A DNA stretch of 64,000 nucleotides from Sphingomonas xanthus. Lineage in GTDB: Bacteria > Pseudomonadota > Alphaproteobacteria > Sphingomonadales > Sphingomonadaceae. The notes beneath the pieces are model-generated. The model was given only the letters and a program-made list of their open reading frames with translations. It was not told the origin of the DNA and did not search any database. The position numbers were made by a program, and so were the translations under genes. Below, in pieces: positions 1-8,513 of the stretch (positions are counted from its first letter, which is position 1; every line of letters starts with the position of its first letter). The stretch is taken from contig NZ_CP041659.1 of NCBI RefSeq assembly GCF_007998985.1, positions 992,001-1,056,000 of the forward strand, given 5' to 3'.

Positions 1-535
1 GGGCCGCCGCCATGGCCGCCTCCATCGCCGCGCGCGGCACTTCCGGATCCCACAAATAGCCTTCGAGATAGAGGATGGCGGCATCGGCAATCGCCGCCGG
101 GTCGATCGCCGAACATTCGAGCATCTGCGCCGCGCCGAGGAAGGTGTTCATGGTCCGCTGCGCATCCGGCGTGACCAGGATCAGCGAGCGCGCGGTAGCA
201 CCGACATCGTTGCGCGGCTTGACGAGGAAGGCGATGCCCTGCGCTTCGATATCATGCTTGTAGATGGTCCCAAGCTGGTCGGCGGCGACCTGGCCGACGA
301 AGGCTGCGGCAAGCCCGAGCGCCGCAACCCCGGCCGCCGTGTTGCCCGCCGAGCCGCCGCTGATCTCGCGGCCGGGACCCATCGCGCCGTAGAGCCGAAC
401 CGCTTCCGCTTCATCGATCAGCCGCATCGCCCCCTTGTCAAGGCCTTGCTCCGAGAGGAAGGAATCGTCGGCATCGGCGATGACGTCGACGATGGCGTTG
501 CCGATGCAAAGCACGTCGAAGCGGGGCTGTGACAT
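1..535 (-). CDS. PfkB-family carbohydrate/nucleoside kinase (adenosine kinase-like), 3' end cut by window
   Basis: The first 178 codons are visible and the C-terminus lies outside the window. The protein starts MSQPRFDVLCIGNAIVDVIA, which is the N-terminal beta strand of ribokinase/PfkB kinases. It carries the PfkB signature GGSAGNTAAG near residues 60-69. The family phosphorylates a sugar or nucleoside with ATP. This N-terminal form matches proteins usually labelled adenosine kinase in alphaproteobacteria, but substrate cannot be fixed from the sequence, and the C-terminal catalytic DTxGAGD motif is not visible. The ATG at 535 has GGAG 5-8 bases upstream. It is divergent from the lipoprotein gene at 636. 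Confidence 0.85.
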   Translation of the reverse strand, partial: MSQPRFDVLCIGNAIVDVIADADDSFLSEQGLDKGAMRLIDEAEAVRLYGAMGPGREISGGSAGNTAAGVAALGLAAAFVGQVAADQLGTIYKHDIEAQGIAFLVKPRNDVGATARSLILVTPDAQRTMNTFLGAAQMLECSAIDPAAIADAAILYLEGYLWDPEVPRAAMEAAMAAA

Positions 536-635
536 GGGATCTCCGATGATGACTGAGGATTGGCCGCGCCGCCTAGCCCCCGCCGCGGGCCGGCGCAAGC
601 TTGCCAGCGCTGCGCACGCCCGCCACACAGGGCAA

Positions 636-995
636 ATGCGCCGTCTGTTTCCCTTCGCTGCCCTTGGACTTGCCGCTTGCGCCTCGAGCCCGACAACGCA
701 GACCCCCGGCCCGGTAACTTCGGCGCCCCTGCTCAGCAGTTCCCATGAGCATCGCACCCTTGCCGGGATGACCGCGGTCGAACTTGCCCAGCATTTTGGA
801 AGCCCCCGGCTGACAATTCGCGAGGGCGTCGCAACCAAGCTGCAGTACAGCGGGTCGAATTGCGTGCTGGACGCCTATCTCTATCCGCCGGAATCTGGCC
901 AGGGAGTGCCGCGCGTCATTCATGTCGATACGCGCACGCACCAAGGCACCGAGATCAACCCACAGCAATGTTTCGCGGCGATCGAAGGCCGCTAA
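636..995 (+). CDS. small putative outer-membrane lipoprotein
   Basis: A 119-residue protein with a short lipoprotein signal: MRR, a hydrophobic stretch, then LAAC with the lipobox cysteine at residue 15. The mature part has a Ser/Thr/Pro-rich linker (residues 16-35) and then a compact domain containing two cysteines (GSNCVL and NPQQCF). I do not recognise the domain. The start at 636 was chosen because it gives a clean signal peptide; an upstream in-frame ATG near 548 would add a charged leader with no signal. The stop interlocks with the queG stop on the other strand (shared bases 992-995). Confidence 0.7.
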   Translation: MRRLFPFAALGLAACASSPTTQTPGPVTSAPLLSSSHEHRTLAGMTAVELAQHFGSPRLTIREGVATKLQYSGSNCVLDAYLYPPESGQGVPRVIHVDTRTHQGTEINPQQCFAAIEGR

Positions 996-2026
996 GCGTC
1001 CAGCCGGGCAATCGCCCAGCCGGCGGCCTCGGCAATCACCGGATTGCCGCTTGCCAGGTGCGGTCTTACCGCCTCGATTAACGTTTTGTCGCCGCTATTG
1101 CCTGCCGCGACGAGGCAGTTGCGGATCATCCGGTCGACGCCGATGCGCTTGATCGGCGAGCCTGAAAACAGTTCGCGAAACGCGCGGTCATCGAGCGCCA
1201 GGAGGTCGGCCAGCGCCGGCGCGACAAGCTCCGGCCGGGCGTGAAAGGCCCGATTGGCCTGCGCGGCGCGGGCGAAGCGGTTCCACGGGCAAACCGCCAG
1301 ACAATCGTCGCAGCCGTAAATGCGATTGCCGATCGCTTCGCGAAACTCGACCGGGATCGGACCCGCCTGCTCGATCGTCAGGTAGGAAATGCAACGCCGC
1401 GCATCGACCAGGTTCGGTGCGACAATGGCCGCGGTGGGGCAGGCGTCGATGCAGCGCGTGCAGCTACCGCAGTGCGGTTCGGCCGCCGGATCAGGCTCCA
1501 GGTCCAATGTCGTGTAGATGATGCCAAGGAAAAGCCAGCTGCCATGTTCGCGGTTGAGCAAATTGCTGTGCTTGCCCTGCCACCCGACCCCGGCCGCCGC
1601 GGCCAGCGGTTTTTCCATCACCGGGGCGGTGTCGACGAACACCTTGAGCTCGCATCCTGCCTCGTCGGCGAGCCAGCGGCCCATCGCCTTGAGCGCCTTC
1701 TTGACCACCTTGTGATAGTCGGTGCCCTGGGCATAGACCGAAATGCGACCCCGGTTCCTTGCCCCGGCCAGCGCCAGCGGGTCATGGGCCGGCGCATAGC
1801 TCATCCCCAGCGCGATGACCGACCTTGCGTCCGGCCACAGACCGGCAGGAGTTGCGCGCTGATCGGCGCGATCCTCGATCCAGCCCATGTCGCCATGATG
1901 GCCGGCGGCGATCCATTCGCGCAGCCGCTGACCGGCCTCGGGCGCGGAATCGGCGCGGGCGATCCCCCAGGCACAGAAGCCAAGCTCCCTCGCCTTGTCG
2001 AAAATCCGGGTCTTGAGGCTTGCCAT
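992..2026 (-). CDS. queG: epoxyqueuosine reductase QueG
   Basis: A 344-residue enzyme for the last step of queuosine synthesis, reducing epoxyqueuosine to queuosine in the wobble position of tRNAs with a GUN anticodon. Two iron-sulphur cluster motifs are visible: CGSCTRCIDACP (residues 186-197) and GCDDCLAVCPWN (238-249). Asp132 in VDTAPVMEK fits the conserved catalytic acid of the family, which uses cobalamin. The C-terminal 80 residues look HEAT-like. The start MASLKTRIF at 2026 was chosen; the frame continues upstream but without family similarity. Only 29 bases separate it from the divergent ABC transporter gene. Cytoplasmic. Confidence 0.95.
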   Translation of the reverse strand: MASLKTRIFDKARELGFCAWGIARADSAPEAGQRLREWIAAGHHGDMGWIEDRADQRATPAGLWPDARSVIALGMSYAPAHDPLALAGARNRGRISVYAQGTDYHKVVKKALKAMGRWLADEAGCELKVFVDTAPVMEKPLAAAAGVGWQGKHSNLLNREHGSWLFLGIIYTTLDLEPDPAAEPHCGSCTRCIDACPTAAIVAPNLVDARRCISYLTIEQAGPIPVEFREAIGNRIYGCDDCLAVCPWNRFARAAQANRAFHARPELVAPALADLLALDDRAFRELFSGSPIKRIGVDRMIRNCLVAAGNSGDKTLIEAVRPHLASGNPVIAEAAGWAIARLDA

Positions 2027-2055
2027 GATACAACGAGCCTTTACCCATTGCGGCC

Positions 2056-3003
2056 ATGGGGGAAAGAGCGATTGCCGCGCAGGCGAGGGACCTGACAAAG
2101 GATTTCGACGGAAAGCGCGCGGTCGACGGCGTCAGCCTGACGGTCCCGGAGGGCCGCATTACCGGCATTCTGGGCCCCAATGGCGCGGGCAAGACGACGA
2201 CCATCCGGATGATGCTGGGGATCATCGACCCGAGCAGCGGCACGCGCAGCCTGCTCGGTCACGATCAGCCGCTGCAGGTGGCCCGCGAGGTCGGCTATTT
2301 GCCCGAGGAGCGAGGCTTGTACCCGGCGATGCCGGCGATGGAGGCCATTGCCTTCATGGGCGCGCTTCGGGGTCTGCCGATTGCCGAAGGCCGACGCCGG
2401 GCGATCGCATTGCTCGATGAGCGCGGACATGGCGACTGGGCCAAGCGCCCGATCCGTACGCTGTCCAAGGGGATGGCCCAGACCGTGCAATTGCTCGGCA
2501 CCATCGTCCACCGCCCCCGACTGATCGTTCTCGACGAGCCTTTCTCCGGGCTCGACGCGCTCAACCAGGAAAAGCTTGAGCAGCTGATCCGCGACCAGGC
2601 AGCCGCCGGCGTCACCGTAATCTTTTCGACCCATGTGATCGCCCATGCCGAACGGCTTTGCGAACGCGTAGCCATCATCGCGGAAGGGCGGGTCGCCTTC
2701 GAAGGAGCGGTCGACGACGCGCGCGGCCGTCTTCGTCCGATTGTCCGCTTGCGTACCCGGGTCGCCGACGGGGCGTGGCGCTCGGCCCTGCCCGCCAAGG
2801 CGCGGCAAGTCGCCGGCGAATGGCGCTTCGAATTGCCGGAAACCGGGCCCGAGCCCCTGCTCAAGGCGATGATCGACGGCGGCGCGGGGATCGAGACATT
2901 GAGTATCGAGCGGCCGGGACTGCACGACGCCTTTATCGCCATCGCCGGGGAGGCAGCCGCCCGGGAAATGGGTCATGCGCAGGATCCGGAGGAAGCCGCA
3001 TGA
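2056..3003 (+). CDS. ABC transporter ATP-binding protein (NatA/CcmA type)
   Basis: A 315-residue ATPase subunit. Walker A GPNGAGKT is at residues 40-47, the signature is a divergent LSKGM (136-140), Walker B is LIVLDEP (156-162), and the switch His is in STHV (about 193). Beyond about residue 215 there is a C-terminal domain of the DUF4162 kind found in exporter ATPases of the NatA group. The gene overlaps the permease gene by four bases (ATGA), so the two are one transport unit. NatA-type pairs export sodium, drugs or lipids; the cargo here is unknown. Confidence 0.9.
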   Translation: MGERAIAAQARDLTKDFDGKRAVDGVSLTVPEGRITGILGPNGAGKTTTIRMMLGIIDPSSGTRSLLGHDQPLQVAREVGYLPEERGLYPAMPAMEAIAFMGALRGLPIAEGRRRAIALLDERGHGDWAKRPIRTLSKGMAQTVQLLGTIVHRPRLIVLDEPFSGLDALNQEKLEQLIRDQAAAGVTVIFSTHVIAHAERLCERVAIIAEGRVAFEGAVDDARGRLRPIVRLRTRVADGAWRSALPAKARQVAGEWRFELPETGPEPLLKAMIDGGAGIETLSIERPGLHDAFIAIAGEAAAREMGHAQDPEEAA

Positions 3004-4229
3004 TCATGCCCGAGACCATCCGCGCGGCCTTCGTGATCGCCCGCCGCGACTTTACCGCGACCGTATTCAGCAAAACCTTTTTGCTATTCCTGCTGGGCCC
3101 GCTGTTTCCGATCCTCCTCGGCTTCACCTTTGGCGGCATTGGCGCCCGTGTCGAACAGAATAGCGTGCCGCCAGCCGTCGCGGTCATCGCTTCACCGGCC
3201 GACTTCCGTCTGCTTCAGCAAGCCCGGGAGCGGCTCAGCCCGCTGGCCGATGACCGGCCCTTCGTCGAACTTCGCCGAGTGGCTCCGGGTAGCGATCCAG
3301 CAAGGCAAGCCAGACAACTGCTGTCCGACGACGCCAATCCCGTGCTGGGGGTCCTTGAAGGTGGCCTGTTCGCCCCGCATTTCACCGGCGCCGTATCCGC
3401 CGACGGGCGGACGGTCCGCCAGGTCGGCATGTTCGTCGCCGAAGCCCAGAGGCTGCAAGTCCAGCCCCTGCCACCCGGCGGGCAGGGATTGGCGGTAACG
3501 CTGACCAGGACCTCGTCGGGATCGGTCGCCTTTGCCCGGGAAATCACCGCGCGCCTCGGCCAGACCGTGTTGTTCGTGCTCACCATCCTTCTTGCCGGCA
3601 TGCTGCTTAGCCAGCTGATCGAAGAAAAGTCGAACAAGGTGATCGAGGTTCTTGCCGCTGCCGTGCCAGTCGACTCCATCTTCCTTGGCAAGCTGTTCGC
3701 GATGCTCGCCATGTCGCTGGTCGGGATCACCGTCTGGGCCAGCGCGGGGGCCGCGGCTATCGCCATCTGGATGGAGGGAGGCCTGGGCGCCATGCCCCCG
3801 CCGGCGATCGGCTGGCCGGTTTTTCTGGTGCTGACCCTCGTGTATTTTTCGATGAGCTATCTGTTGATCGGCGCAACCTTCCTCGGGATCGGGGCGCAGG
3901 CTTCGACGGTCCGCGAAGTGCAGACCTTGTCGATGCCGGTCACCATGGCTCAGGTGGTTCTATTCGGTTTCGCCTCGCTGGGCGTCGGCAAGCCGGCGAG
4001 CGCCGAGGCGATCGGCGCTGCCGTCTTCCCCCTCTCCTCGCCCTTCGCGATGATCGGTCGGGCGGCGGAGCAGGCGGCACTTTGGCCCCATCTGCTAGCG
4101 CTGGCCTGGCAGATCCTGTGGGTGGTCCTCATTCTGCGGATTGCCGCGGCGATCTTCCGTCGCAGCGTGCTGAACTCCGGACCATCCCGCCGCTGGTTCT
4201 GGCAAAAGCGAAAGGCGAATCTGTCCTAG
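3000..4229 (+). CDS. ABC-2 type permease (NatB-like)
   Basis: A 409-residue membrane subunit that partners the ATPase directly upstream. One hydrophobic segment lies at about residues 27-46, followed by a long extracytoplasmic domain (about 50-175) and a cluster of five or so helices to the C-terminus. The stretch EEKSNKVIEVLAAAVPV after the second helix is the characteristic coupling region of NatB/YhaP-type ABC-2 permeases. ATG at 3000 overlaps the upstream stop; ATG at 3006 is an alternative. The C-terminus is basic and cytoplasmic. It converges with the next gene across a 28-base gap. Confidence 0.9.
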   Translation: MIMPETIRAAFVIARRDFTATVFSKTFLLFLLGPLFPILLGFTFGGIGARVEQNSVPPAVAVIASPADFRLLQQARERLSPLADDRPFVELRRVAPGSDPARQARQLLSDDANPVLGVLEGGLFAPHFTGAVSADGRTVRQVGMFVAEAQRLQVQPLPPGGQGLAVTLTRTSSGSVAFAREITARLGQTVLFVLTILLAGMLLSQLIEEKSNKVIEVLAAAVPVDSIFLGKLFAMLAMSLVGITVWASAGAAAIAIWMEGGLGAMPPPAIGWPVFLVLTLVYFSMSYLLIGATFLGIGAQASTVREVQTLSMPVTMAQVVLFGFASLGVGKPASAEAIGAAVFPLSSPFAMIGRAAEQAALWPHLLALAWQILWVVLILRIAAAIFRRSVLNSGPSRRWFWQKRKANLS

Positions 4230-4257
4230 CCGGGGGCCGGTCCCGGCCATGTCGATT

Positions 4258-5001
4258 CTATAAGATCGCGGCCCGCGCCGCCTCGGTAAGCTGGGCCATC
4301 AAGGCGCGGTGCGGGAACGGTCCATGGCTGATCCGCGCAACGCCCGCGCTCGCCCAGTCGGACTTGGCCGGCGCGCCTGGAAAGGCGATCAGGTTGAGCG
4401 GCAAGGGCACTGCGCGCACCACCTTTTCGACTTGGCGCGGGTCGGAAAGGCGGGGAACAAAAAACCCGCTCGCTCCGGCGTCGGCGAACGCCTTGCCGCG
4501 GTCAATGACCTCATCGACCAGCGCTGCATCTTGCTGGGCCGCCTTCAGGAAAACGTCCGTGCGCGCGTTGATGAAAAACGCCTCTCCGACCGCGTCGCGG
4601 ATCGCGGCGATGCGCTGGACCTGGTCGTGCAGCGGGTGGACTCCCTCACCGCCAAGCCGCTGATCTTCGAAATTGCAGCCGACCGCGCCACTTGCCATGA
4701 GGCGGACGACATTGGCGGCACCCGCGCCGGGATCGGTCGAATAAGCGCCTTCGAAATCGACGGTCAGAGGCAGGTCGGTCGAATCGGCGATCCGCTTGGC
4801 GTTGGCCAGGGCATAGTCGATCGGCACGCCCTGCCCATCCTCCCAGCCTTGCGCGTCGGCCACTGGATGGCTCCCGGTGGCGAGCGCCTTGGCCCCAGCG
4901 GCAATCACCGCTTTGGCGCTGCCGACGTCCCAGACATTGTACAGGATGATCGGGTCGCCCGGCACATGGAGCGCAGCGAATCTCTCGAATCTCGATGCCA
5001 T
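4258..5001 (-). CDS. isocitrate lyase / PEP mutase superfamily protein
   Basis: A 247-residue TIM-barrel protein of the PEP mutase/isocitrate lyase superfamily. Family marks are NVWDVGSA (residues 22-29), VDFEGAY (81-87, with the metal-binding Asp) and NFEDQ (110-114). Members cleave C-C or P-C bonds in 2-methylisocitrate, oxaloacetate or phosphonopyruvate. This short form lacks the KKCGH signature of true isocitrate lyases, so it is probably a lyase of unknown substrate. It stands alone between a convergent ABC permease and the M49 peptidase gene, which reads the same way from upstream of it. Confidence 0.85.
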   Translation of the reverse strand: MASRFERFAALHVPGDPIILYNVWDVGSAKAVIAAGAKALATGSHPVADAQGWEDGQGVPIDYALANAKRIADSTDLPLTVDFEGAYSTDPGAGAANVVRLMASGAVGCNFEDQRLGGEGVHPLHDQVQRIAAIRDAVGEAFFINARTDVFLKAAQQDAALVDEVIDRGKAFADAGASGFFVPRLSDPRQVEKVVRAVPLPLNLIAFPGAPAKSDWASAGVARISHGPFPHRALMAQLTEAARAAIL

Positions 5002-5026
5002 GGCCGGGCTCCTGTCCTTGCTGCGA

Positions 5027-6700
5027 TCAGATCCGATCCGGATAGTTCGGGCGAATATCGGTCGGGATCGCCGCCATGCTATCGATCACCGACTTGGCCT
5101 CGGTATCGAGGACCGCATATTTGTCGAGAAAGGCCTTGGACCCGGCATAGTCGCCATCTCCCTGCAGCCGGACAATTGACCCGACCAGGTCGCGGATCGC
5201 GGGGTCGATCTTGGCCTCGTCGATCCGGAAGCGCTTGGCCGAGGAATCCCAGACCAGCGCGCCCTTTTCGCGCAGGTAGCGATATTGCATCGCCGCGCCC
5301 TTGCCGTGCGCCTCGCCCACCCCGAACCGCATCGCCCGGAACAGTCCGGCGACGTAGGTCGCGCGTACTTGGTCTTTCTCGGCGGCGGGCAGAATGCCCT
5401 TGTCCATCATGTACAAGATGTTCCAGGTGCCCATGACGTCGGCCTTGGCCTCTTCGAAACCGGAACCCAGTTCCTTCAACTCCTTGTCCACTGTCGTCTG
5501 GCGGCCGTTAACCCGAATGCTGCCCGGGCCGAGGCTGTGCGACAGTTCATGGAACAGCGTTTCCATGAACATATATTTCTTGGTGACATCGCTCGCTTGG
5601 GACTCGACCAGAACCAGCGGCGCCATCGGCGCCAGGATGCGGTCATATTTGGCGCCGAGCACGTTGCGCAGGATGACCTTCTTGGCTCCCTTTGCCTCAC
5701 GAACTCGCTCATCGTTGGGCAGGTTAAAGGCGATGGTCTGGACGCCTGGCACATTATCGCCGCCGCCCCTGATCTGGTCAGCGACCACGATCGGGCTTTC
5801 GAACCCGCGCTGGAAATTCTTGTAGCGCTCCTCGACAGGCAGATTCGCTTCCATTCCGCGAAGCTCGCCCTTGTAGATGTCGAGCGCGGCCGATTCCTTC
5901 GGGTCCTTGATGGTGAGGAAGCTCTCGAAGGCCGTTTTCCGGCCGTAAAGCTCGTCGGTGTACACCTCATAGGGGCCAATCGCGATTTCGATGGGCGTGC
6001 CGCTCAGGTCCATCCATGCCAGTTCGGATTCGAAATAATCGTCAGTCCGGAACGCCTTAGCGCGCAGCGTCAGGAACATCTTGAGGCTTGCGTTGCTGGT
6101 CTTGGCCGCGGCCTGCTCCAATAGCTTGGCCGCGGGTTCGAGCCATTGGCGATATTCGACCGAGTAAGGGACCGCGACCAGCTTTTCGCCCTGCCGTTTG
6201 ACCACCGTATAACCGCTAGTCAGCGCATCCGCCTCGGATGGATAAGCGGCGAGGTAGCGGTCAAATTCTTCCTTGGTTAGGTCGGCGGGATAAAAGCCCG
6301 CGCCCGCAGGCTTCGCCTTGCCGCCGAAGAACGGCTCCTTGTCGTTGATCGGGTCCCACGGGCCGTAAAAAGCGTCGAACCGCTCCAGCAATTTCGAATC
6401 CCCGGTCGCCGCTACTTCGGCGCGCAGCGCGTCGTAGCCCGGGGTCGTCTGCCTCTTGTAAATCTCGCTCATCAGCGACGAGGCCTGGATCAGCAGATTG
6501 ACCACCTCCCGCTCTTCGGCGGTAAGGAAGCTGGTGTCCGTCGCCATGTCGACCGGCGCTAGTTTGGACAGTCCGTCGGCGGACGCCTGGGCGGCGGTTT
6601 CGACACCATTGCCGCCGCCGACCTCGTTCGAAACCTGGCAAGCGGTAAGACAGAGGACGGAAAGGGCGGAAGTGGCAGCACGCCAGCGGGACTTCATCAT
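5027..6700 (-). CDS. M49-family (dipeptidyl-peptidase III-like) zinc lipoprotein
   Basis: A 557-residue exported protein. From Met at 6700 it has a lipoprotein signal with lipobox LTAC (Cys21). The zinc site reads HELSH (residues 384-388) with EEAKAD (416-421) about 30 residues later. This matches dipeptidyl-peptidase III (M49), except that the usual six-residue HExxGH is replaced by the five-residue HExxH known from some bacterial members. It probably trims peptides in the periplasm or at the outer membrane. The frame extends upstream to 6790, but only the 6700 (or 6697) start gives a signal peptide. No clear Shine-Dalgarno sequence. Confidence 0.85.
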   Translation of the reverse strand: MMKSRWRAATSALSVLCLTACQVSNEVGGGNGVETAAQASADGLSKLAPVDMATDTSFLTAEEREVVNLLIQASSLMSEIYKRQTTPGYDALRAEVAATGDSKLLERFDAFYGPWDPINDKEPFFGGKAKPAGAGFYPADLTKEEFDRYLAAYPSEADALTSGYTVVKRQGEKLVAVPYSVEYRQWLEPAAKLLEQAAAKTSNASLKMFLTLRAKAFRTDDYFESELAWMDLSGTPIEIAIGPYEVYTDELYGRKTAFESFLTIKDPKESAALDIYKGELRGMEANLPVEERYKNFQRGFESPIVVADQIRGGGDNVPGVQTIAFNLPNDERVREAKGAKKVILRNVLGAKYDRILAPMAPLVLVESQASDVTKKYMFMETLFHELSHSLGPGSIRVNGRQTTVDKELKELGSGFEEAKADVMGTWNILYMMDKGILPAAEKDQVRATYVAGLFRAMRFGVGEAHGKGAAMQYRYLREKGALVWDSSAKRFRIDEAKIDPAIRDLVGSIVRLQGDGDYAGSKAFLDKYAVLDTEAKSVIDSMAAIPTDIRPNYPDRI

Positions 6701-6746
6701 GGCTATGCTGTAGATGCAGGCCCGCGGCTCCGCAAATTTCCTCCGA

Positions 6747-7412
6747 TTAACGGTTGAGCGTTCTCGACGAAAGGATCTTGCCCGCCGCATCGGTCACGAC
6801 CTCGAGCAATTGGCCGGCGCTGTTCCGGACCTGCCGGACGGTCTGCCCCTGGCCGTTTACCGTCCGCGAAACTTCGGTAAGGCCGGCACGGGCAAGGTCG
6901 AGGACCTGGCCGTTTCGAAGCAGCGAACGGGTCACCCCGCCGACCGTGCCGACGGCGTTGTTGGCAACGGAACCCACGGTTCCAACGCTATTGTCGACCG
7001 TCGACAGCAGCTGGCTGACGATCTGCGGGTTATTGTCGAGCGTCTGCAGCGTCCGTTCGATGATAGCCCTCACATTGTCGAGCCGAACGATCAGGGTGGC
7101 TTGGGCCCGAACGCCCTTCAATCCGATCTTGACCTGATCGACATGGGCGTTGGCGCCCGCCGTCAGCTTCAGGAGGTTCGCGAGCCGGGCATCGAGCGAA
7201 ATGTCGACATCGAGATTGGCGACTTCGATCGTCAATTCCTCGACCGAAAGATTGGGGATATCGAGAAGCACGTCAGGCTGGTCGGCGCCCGCCATGGCCG
7301 CCTGCGCGAGCGGCGAGGGCTGCTGCGGTTGTGCCTGCCGAGATTGCGCCGCCACCTGCGTCGGCAACAGAAAAGCGCCGGCCAACATCGCCGGCAACAA
7401 GAAACGCCGCAT
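6747..7412 (-). CDS. secreted protein of unknown function downstream of a LytS/LytTR system
   Basis: 221 residues. The ATG at 7412 is preceded by GGGGAG and gives a typical signal peptide ending VAAQ. The mature protein has a Gln/Pro-rich start, then long amphipathic stretches in which hydrophobic residues recur every two to four positions (LDARLANLLKL, AIIERTLQTL, QIVSQLLSTV), and a short repeat VGTVGSV / VGTVGGV. No catalytic motif is visible and I do not recognise the family. It is the last gene of the run histidine kinase - response regulator - 89-residue protein - this gene, with 28 bases to the previous gene, so it is probably in that operon. Confidence 0.75.
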   Translation of the reverse strand: MRRFLLPAMLAGAFLLPTQVAAQSRQAQPQQPSPLAQAAMAGADQPDVLLDIPNLSVEELTIEVANLDVDISLDARLANLLKLTAGANAHVDQVKIGLKGVRAQATLIVRLDNVRAIIERTLQTLDNNPQIVSQLLSTVDNSVGTVGSVANNAVGTVGGVTRSLLRNGQVLDLARAGLTEVSRTVNGQGQTVRQVRNSAGQLLEVVTDAAGKILSSRTLNR

Positions 7413-7440
7413 TATATTTTCTCCCCTGTTAATCCCCCGA

Positions 7441-7710
7441 CTAACGCGGCTGGGCTGTTCCGGTTGCGTCGCCGCTAGCATCCGTCCCAATGCGCGCCTC
7501 AGCATCCAGCGTCACGACCACATTGCGCTGTTCTTTTGCCTTGGTGCGCGGGGAAACGTCAGCCTTGACGACATTGCCGCCATCGGGATCCGATCGAACC
7601 TCAAGCCGGGCCTCGCCATGGCGCTCGATCTTCATCGAGCGAGCCTCGATGCGGGCATTGAGCTGAATGTCGGGCTGCGCCGTCTGCAACAGCAGGACCA
7701 GCGCCAGCAT
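7441..7710 (-). CDS. small secreted hypothetical protein
   Basis: 89 residues: a short hydrophobic leader (MLALVLLLQTAQPD) and a charged, hydrophilic body rich in Arg, Lys, Asp and Glu. No known domain. The ATG shares one base with the stop of the LytTR regulator (TAATG), so it is translationally coupled to the two-component genes. The start at 7710 was chosen because the upstream extension is the regulator gene read out of frame. Possibly a periplasmic accessory of the signalling system, by position only. Confidence 0.65.
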   Translation of the reverse strand: MLALVLLLQTAQPDIQLNARIEARSMKIERHGEARLEVRSDPDGGNVVKADVSPRTKAKEQRNVVVTLDAEARIGTDASGDATGTAQPR

Positions 7711-8513
7711 TAGTGCACAAACCTCGCGACGACATCCCGGTAGCTGCGCGACACCTTCACCTGGGCACCCGAGTCCAGCACGAGGAAACATTCGCCATTG
7801 GTGTGCGGCTTGACTTGCCGGACCTGGTCGAGATTGACGATGGTCGACCGGTGGACGCGCTGGAACCGGCGCGGGTCGAGCCGCTTCTCAAGATCCTTCA
7901 TCGTTTCACGCAGGATCAGCGTATTCTCGCCAGTCTGGATGCACATATAGTCGCCAGCCGCGTCGATCCGCTCGATTGTGTCGACGTCGACGCGGAATAT
8001 CTGTCCTTGGTCCCGGATATTGATCATCCGTTCGAAACGGGAAGAGGCGGGGGCGTCCGACTGTGCATCGGCCAATTCCTCGGCCGCCTGCGGGGCATGT
8101 TCGGCTAGGGCTTCCTTCAGGCGCTCGACCTCTTCGGCGCCGCGCTTCTCGGACAAGCGCAGGCGCACCCGCTCCATCGTCGCCGCCAGCCGGTCCTCAA
8201 GCACCGGCTTTTCGAGATAGTCGATCGCCTGCGCTTCGAACGCCCGCAGTGCATGCTCGGTATAGGCAGTGACGAACACGAAGAGCGGCGGCTCGAGCTC
8301 CATGAGGCCCTGGATGACCGAAAAGCCATCGAACCCCGGCATCTGGATGTCGAGGAACACGAGATCCGGCTTGTAGGTCTTGATTGCCCGGATTGCCTCG
8401 CGGCCATTGGCGGCGGTTGCGACGACTTCCACGTCGTCATGTGCCTCAAGCCGCAGGCGGAGGCCCTGCGTTGCCAGCGGCTCGTCGTCGACGAGGATGG
8501 TACGGATGGTCAT
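7710..8513 (-). CDS. LytTR-family response regulator
   Basis: 267 residues. The N-terminal receiver domain has the acidic pair D9/D10, the phosphoacceptor Asp55 in LVFLDIQMPG, a Thr in FVTAYT and the Lys of YLEKP. After a charged linker (about 115-160) comes a LytTR DNA-binding domain (about 165-267) with the conserved FQRVHRSTIVNLDQV segment. LytTR regulators bind paired direct repeats. The gene overlaps the sensor kinase gene by four bases (ATGA), so it is the cognate regulator. Confidence 0.95.
   Translation of the reverse strand: MTIRTILVDDEPLATQGLRLRLEAHDDVEVVATAANGREAIRAIKTYKPDLVFLDIQMPGFDGFSVIQGLMELEPPLFVFVTAYTEHALRAFEAQAIDYLEKPVLEDRLAATMERVRLRLSEKRGAEEVERLKEALAEHAPQAAEELADAQSDAPASSRFERMINIRDQGQIFRVDVDTIERIDAAGDYMCIQTGENTLILRETMKDLEKRLDPRRFQRVHRSTIVNLDQVRQVKPHTNGECFLVLDSGAQVKVSRSYRDVVARFVH

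Noticed and set aside
4230..4257. Hairpin GGCCG-GTCC-CGGCC between convergent genes
   Set aside because: Short stem with no T tract; too weak to call a terminator.
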